Notes under the pieces: generated by a model | Databases searched by the model: none | The model's input: only the letters and a program-made list of their open reading frames with translations | Told to the model about the DNA's origin: nothing | Assembly: GCF_000002515.2 (NCBI RefSeq) | Contig: NC_006037.1 | Location: 744,001-808,000 of the forward strand | Length of the DNA: 64,000 bases | Direction of reading: 5' to 3' | From: Kluyveromyces lactis | Taxonomy: Eukaryota > Ascomycota > Saccharomycetes > Saccharomycetales > Saccharomycetaceae | Made by a program: the position numbers and the translations under genes | Shown here: positions 59,709 through 64,000 of the stretch, in pieces | Layout of the letters: every line of letters starts with the position of its first letter | How positions within the stretch are numbered: the first letter of the stretch is position 1

Positions 59709-60302
59709 GAAGAATCTTCGTTCTTCTTTCTTGTTCTCAACTTCCCAGCTTCCGTGTGATTACCCTCCGGGACAACAGAAAAACTGGCATTCGGTATCCC
59801 GGGAATCTGCTGAGAAGGAAAGAAAACGAAAAAAAAATTGTACATTTGTGTCACATTATGAATTACAGGAAGTCAGAAAACAGGCAGCACATGTCTCGCA
59901 CATGCATGTCCATCAGACGAGACATTATGAGACATGCACGCGTGTGAGAGACATAGCAAAAGTCTCTCCAGTACACACAGAAAGACACGTTCACAATCCA
60001 GGCACCCCACAGAGAAAAAAAAAAGAAGAAGCCCGGAAGCTGGCACGCCATCATCAACCACCGCTCGGTTTACACGCATCCCAACTGTCTTTTTTTTCTG
60101 GAATCCTATAATAACTGGCATCTGGAAATCACGTTGTATGTTGCACCATAGTGACTGGCTGTCTGACTAGCAAACATTGATTCCCTGATTCCCATTTGGC
60201 TCAATTTTGATGAGAAACAGTTGATTGATTCTTGTCAATTTTTTTTTCTTTGGACCACCACCAACCAATTGACATTGAAGTACTTTCCCATGATTTGAGG
60301 TT

Positions 60303-60311
60303 ATATAAAAG
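60303..60311 (+). promoter_or_regulatory. Enolase TATA box
   Basis: TATATAAAA lies 145 bp before the enolase ATG, at the expected place for a strongly expressed glycolytic gene, and is followed by an AT-rich leader without ATG. Confidence 0.75.
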
Positions 60312-60447
60312 GACGTTCAAATCACTTTCAAGGTTAATTCAGTTTTGTCAATTGATTTAAGTTCAATTGTTAACAAATTTAATTTAATTCGAAACAAACC
60401 AAACCAATTCATTTGAATTAACAAACCAACCCACAAAACAAAAAAAC

Positions 60448-61761
60448 ATGCCAATCTCTAAAGTTTACGCCAGATCCGTCTACGATTCTCGTGGTAACCC
60501 AACTGTTGAAGTTGAATTGACCACCGAAAAGGGTACTTTCAGATCCATTGTTCCATCTGGTGCCTCCACTGGTGTTCACGAAGCTCTAGAATTGAGAGAT
60601 GGTGACAAATCTAAATGGTTAGGTAAGGGTGTTTTGACTGCTGTTTCTAACGTTAACAACATCATTGCTCCAGCTTTGGTTAAGGCTAACGTTGACGTTA
60701 CCAACCAACAACAAGTCGATGACTTGTTGTTGTCTCTAGACGGTACTGCTAACAAGTCCAAGTTGGGTGCTAACGCTATCTTGGGTGTTTCCTTGGCTGC
60801 TTCCAAGGCCGGTGCTGCTGCCAAGAACGTCCCATTGTACCAACATTTGGCTGACTTGGCCGGTGCTAAGACCCAACCATTCGTCTTGCCAGTTCCATTC
60901 TTGAACGTCTTGAACGGTGGTTCCCACGCTGGTGGTGCTTTGGCTTTGCAAGAATTTATGATTGCTCCAACTGGTGCTGAAACCTTCGCTGAAGCCTTGA
61001 GAATGGGTTCCGAAGTTTACCACAACTTGAAGTCTTTGACCAAGAAGAGATACGGTGCTTCTGCCGGTAACGTCGGTGACGAAGGTGGTGTTGCTCCAAA
61101 CATTCAAACTGCTGAAGAAGCTTTGGACTTGATTGTCGATGCTATCAAGGCTGCTGGTTACGAAGGTAAGATCGATATCGGTTTGGACTGTGCTTCTTCT
61201 GAATTCTACAAGGACGGTAAGTACGACTTGGACTTCAAGAACCCAGAATCCGACCCATCCAAGTGGTTGTCTGGTCCACAATTGGCTGACTTGTACCACG
61301 AATTGGTCAAGAAGTACCCAATTGTTTCCATCGAAGATCCATTTGCTGAAGATGACTGGGAAGCTTGGTCTCACTTCTACAAGACCGCTGGTGTCCAAAT
61401 CGTTGCTGACGATTTGACTGTCACCAACCCAGTCAGAATCGCTACTGCTATCGAAAAGAAGGCTGCCGATGCTCTATTGTTGAAGGTCAACCAAATCGGT
61501 TCTCTATCCGAATCCATCAAGGCTGCTAATGACTCCTTCGCTGCTAACTGGGGTGTCATGGTCTCTCACAGATCTGGTGAAACTGAAGACACTTTCATTG
61601 CTGACTTGGTCGTCGGTCTAAGAACTGGTCAAATTAAGACTGGTGCTCCAGCTAGATCCGAAAGATTGGCTAAATTGAACCAATTGCTAAGAATTGAAGA
61701 AGAATTGGGTTCCAACGCTATCTTCGCTGGTAAGAAGTTCCACAACGGTAACCAATTGTAA
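60448..61761 (+). CDS. ENO: Enolase (2-phosphoglycerate dehydratase)
   Basis: Enolase converts 2-phosphoglycerate to phosphoenolpyruvate in glycolysis and the reverse in gluconeogenesis; it is a magnesium-dependent cytosolic dimer. The 437-residue product has the exact yeast length. Visible family features are the substrate-closing loop [17 protein letters not shown] (residues 37-53), [20 protein letters not shown] (about 155-174), metal ligands in [20 protein letters not shown] and [10 protein letters not shown], and the signature [17 protein letters not shown]. Codon use is extremely biased. Position corresponds to ENO2 (YHR174W). Confidence 0.99.
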
Positions 61762-62123
61762 GTGAAATTAAATTAAAACTATATTTTTCTTATTTCCCTT
61801 CGTTTCTCTTCCCCTTAATGACTATAGTATGTACATAACAATATAGATATGTATGTACCATTCTTTACTACAACTAAATTAAACTTAACGTATACACATC
61901 TTTTCTCAATATTAAAGACTTTAGTAGCTTTCTTTATTCCTAAAGGTATCTGGTTCCTATATAATATTATCTTACTATTATCTTACAACAATCGTTCAAA
62001 CTTTTATAAAAAGGCATAAACCTTTATTAACACTTCACTGAACACCACAACCACACTTTTAAATCTCCAAACGGCATCAGAACAATAATAAAACAGTACC
62101 GAATAAAATAATTGACGCATACA
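61762..62123. other. Spacer enolase-CTR2
   Basis: This 362-bp AT-rich spacer holds the enolase 3' end (TATGTA-type elements near 61830-61855) and the CTR2 promoter with TTTATAAAAAGG at 62001-62012. I see no gene. Confidence 0.45.
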
Positions 62124-62531
62124 ATGTCTTCTCATCACCATCCAGCAGAACCTGAAACAGGTATGTGTTCTATGGATATGACCTTCAATTGGAACACTGA
62201 AAACGTTTGCGTTGTATTCAAATCATGGTCAATCAATTCCCATTCTCAATTGTTGTTCTCATGCCTTGCCATCTTCCTGCTCTCATATGGGTACGAATAC
62301 CTAAAACACCACATCCGTCTCGTCAACCAAAACCTTTCAGGTACTTTATCTAGACGTAACAGAGTGCAATCGTCGTTATGGTACGGTCTTCAATATTCCA
62401 TCTCGATTTTATTAATGCTTATCTATATGACTTACAACGGATATTTGATCGCTGCTGTACTCTTAGGAGCAATGTTTGGTAATTTCCACTGGGCACAGTC
62501 TCCAGCGGTGCAACTCTTACCTTGCCATTGA
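62124..62531 (+). CDS. CTR2: Vacuolar copper transporter Ctr2
   Basis: Ctr2 is a low-affinity copper transporter that releases copper from the vacuole. The 135-residue protein starts at the ATG at 62124 (MSSHHHPAEPETGMCSMDM); the frame upstream opens only with TTG. It has a His/Met-rich N-terminus, MDMTFNWNTENVCVVFKSW at the first membrane segment, and three transmembrane helices. The MxxxM pore motif (MLIYM) and the GxxxG motif (GAMFG) of the Ctr family are present. It ends LPCH, like yeast Ctr2 (LACH). It is shorter than the S. cerevisiae protein (189) mainly at the N-terminus. Position equals YHR175W. Confidence 0.93.
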   Translation: MSSHHHPAEPETGMCSMDMTFNWNTENVCVVFKSWSINSHSQLLFSCLAIFLLSYGYEYLKHHIRLVNQNLSGTLSRRNRVQSSLWYGLQYSISILLMLIYMTYNGYLIAAVLLGAMFGNFHWAQSPAVQLLPCH

Positions 62532-62733
62532 TCAAATCGGTGTCTTTGTCTGTCTTTCTGCGTTCTATACCTTCTATATATTTTGCAACCGTATATATAT
62601 AATCAACACACTTTCCCCTTATATATCTGCACCTCTGTTGACTGACACTGATATGCCAAACTTAATCATTGTAAGGGATTTAGGAAGGACACCTGTGTTG
62701 AAAGTTGCCAGCCTGCCCGTTAGTAGCTAAAGC

Positions 62734-64000
62734 ATGGTTTCAATTGGTATCATCGGTGCTGGACCTGCCGGTATCGCTGCTGCTAGAGTTCTGATTGCAA
62801 ATGATAGATCGTATGATATAGATCTGTTCGAAACTAGTTCCAAAATCGGCGGTGTTTGGAACTACGACCCCCAATCTAATAATACTGCAATGTACGATGT
62901 GCTAGAAACCAATTTATCCAGCCATCTAATGGCTTTTAAAGATTACCCATTTACTAATATCGATCCGAATATTAAGACATTCCCTGGAAGAGAACAAGTT
63001 CAACAGTATTTGGAATCCTATTACGATTCAACGGTTGCCAATTACTCAAAATTGGGACTTTTCACCGAAAAGAGGGTCATTTCATTGGAGAAAGTGGACT
63101 CACATTGGGAACTGAAAGCTGATTCCGATGATTCTACTTACATTTACGATTACATCGTGGTAGCTAATGGCCATTTCAACAAACCGTTCATTCCAACAGT
63201 ACCTGGATCATACCAATGGAAAAACCAGTCTCATTCCAAGAATTTCGTCAACTCTGAACACTACAGGGGACTAAACGTAGTTGTAGTAGGTAACGCAAGT
63301 TCAGCGACCGACATCGCGACCCAGATCAGTACCACTGCCTCGAAAGTTTACCATAGTGTGAAACCAGATTCCGAAACCAATTGGCCAGCAAATAGCATCA
63401 TTGAAGTCGTATCACAGATCCAATCCTTAGATGAACCCAATTCGAACACAGTTCATTTCATAGACGGCACTTCGATTCAGAATGTAGATCACATCATATG
63501 GGCGACAGGATTCCAATACGGTGTCCCGTTCCTTAAATCGTATCATTCAGATTTGTTTCGAAATCAATCGAACCGTTTGTACAACTTATGGGAACAAATA
63601 GTATACAAACCGGACCCAACAATATTCTTCTCACTCCTACCAAAAAACATCATCCCATTCCAATTGGCTGAGTTGCAAGCCTCTATCATCGATCTTGTCA
63701 TCCTGGGATCAATCACTAAGTCAGATATGGTTGACGCTGACAACGAGAGTATCACTTCCTCTGATTATCACTCTTTACCAACACCAAAGGATATAGAATA
63801 TTATCAGCATTTAGGATCAATTGTAGCCAGACATGGACCAGATTCCAAGTTCAAGCCACTAACATGGACCGATTCCTTAGTTCAAGAACGAATTTCGTCA
63901 TCGAAAGTGAAAGCAGAACGACAGAAACTACTAGTTCAATGGGCAATACACCAAAATTTACAAAACAAGCCTTACAGTATCCCACCAGATGATTTCACCG
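62734..64000 (+). CDS. FMO1: Flavin-containing monooxygenase (cut by window edge)
   Basis: Yeast Fmo1 oxidises biological thiols with NADPH and oxygen and helps set the ER redox balance. The frame starts at the ATG at 62734 and runs open for 422 codons to the window edge; the stop lies outside. The FAD motif GAGPAG is at residues 7-12 and ETSSKIGGVWNY follows near 31-42. FVNSEHYRG lies at the FMO identity-motif position, the NADPH motif VVVGNASSATDIA is next, and the conserved IWATGFQYGVPFL follows. Only about 200 bp separates it from CTR2, as for YHR175W-YHR176W. Confidence 0.94.
   Translation, partial: MVSIGIIGAGPAGIAAARVLIANDRSYDIDLFETSSKIGGVWNYDPQSNNTAMYDVLETNLSSHLMAFKDYPFTNIDPNIKTFPGREQVQQYLESYYDSTVANYSKLGLFTEKRVISLEKVDSHWELKADSDDSTYIYDYIVVANGHFNKPFIPTVPGSYQWKNQSHSKNFVNSEHYRGLNVVVVGNASSATDIATQISTTASKVYHSVKPDSETNWPANSIIEVVSQIQSLDEPNSNTVHFIDGTSIQNVDHIIWATGFQYGVPFLKSYHSDLFRNQSNRLYNLWEQIVYKPDPTIFFSLLPKNIIPFQLAELQASIIDLVILGSITKSDMVDADNESITSSDYHSLPTPKDIEYYQHLGSIVARHGPDSKFKPLTWTDSLVQERISSSKVKAERQKLLVQWAIHQNLQNKPYSIPPDDFT

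Larger units (their letters stand above)
59656..60447. other. Spacer SPC97-enolase
   Basis: This 792-bp spacer has a 10-bp-arm hairpin just after SPC97 (59678-59708), A/T runs, and the enolase promoter with TATATAAAA at 60303-60311. Overlapping frames here are low complexity; I see no gene. Confidence 0.5.

Noticed and set aside
59692-60111. 139-codon plus-strand frame between SPC97 and enolase
   Set aside because: Low-complexity Lys/Arg/His-rich translation of A-rich and repeat DNA; several overlapping frames on both strands look alike.
62719-62725. GTTAGTA (TACTAAC on the minus strand) before FMO1
   Set aside because: No gene is transcribed on that strand here, so this is a chance match.

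Overview
This window is nuclear DNA from a budding yeast (Saccharomycetaceae), most likely Kluyveromyces lactis or a very close relative. Three observations support this. The 899-residue PMA1, the 398-residue old yellow enzyme and the general gene content fit Kluyveromyces. A point centromere at about 16404-16599 has a 161-bp AT-rich CDEII and a CDEIII core very close to the K. lactis consensus as I remember it. Genes that lie on paired Saccharomyces cerevisiae regions (chromosomes I/VII and III/XIV) alternate here, as expected in a lineage without the whole-genome duplication. The species call is inference; no database was searched.

Layout. At 1-5152 is a block equal to S. cerevisiae YHR018C-YHR020W: ARG4 (cut by the window edge), DED81 and the prolyl-tRNA synthetase gene. 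HIS2 and a D-amino-acid oxidase gene follow, divergently arranged. At 8342-16099 is a tRNA-Ala gene, then LDB16, tRNA-Arg, PGS1, the YCL002C orthologue (with an intron), RER1 and DOM34. The centromere follows. To its right are an unrecognised 311-codon gene, EFM5, TFC3, NUP60 (with an intron), ERP1, SWD1, CDH1, RFA1, RPN14, COG7, PMC1, SEN34, two tRNA genes (Ser-AGA, Ala-TGC), PMA1, KYE1, PUF4 and PDR1. From 57373 to the end a second YHR block (SPC97, ENO, CTR2, FMO1 cut by the edge) matches YHR172W-YHR176W.

Functional themes are ordinary housekeeping. They include aminoacyl-tRNA synthesis and amino-acid biosynthesis, tRNA splicing, ribosome rescue, ER-Golgi traffic, chromatin and cell cycle (COMPASS, APC/C activator, RPA), P-type ion pumps, glycolysis, drug-response transcription and gamma-tubulin nucleation. 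There is no operon structure; genes are monocistronic with 0.1-1.8 kb spacers. I saw no transposon, LTR, viral remnant or CRISPR.

The non-coding parts hold the most interesting signals: the point centromere; protein-coding introns in NUP60 and the YCL002C orthologue with consensus GTATGT and TACTAAC signals; a probable 562-nt intron in the PMA1 5' leader that would remove all upstream ATGs; and a cluster of long perfect or near-perfect DNA palindromes with short tandem repeats upstream of PMA1.
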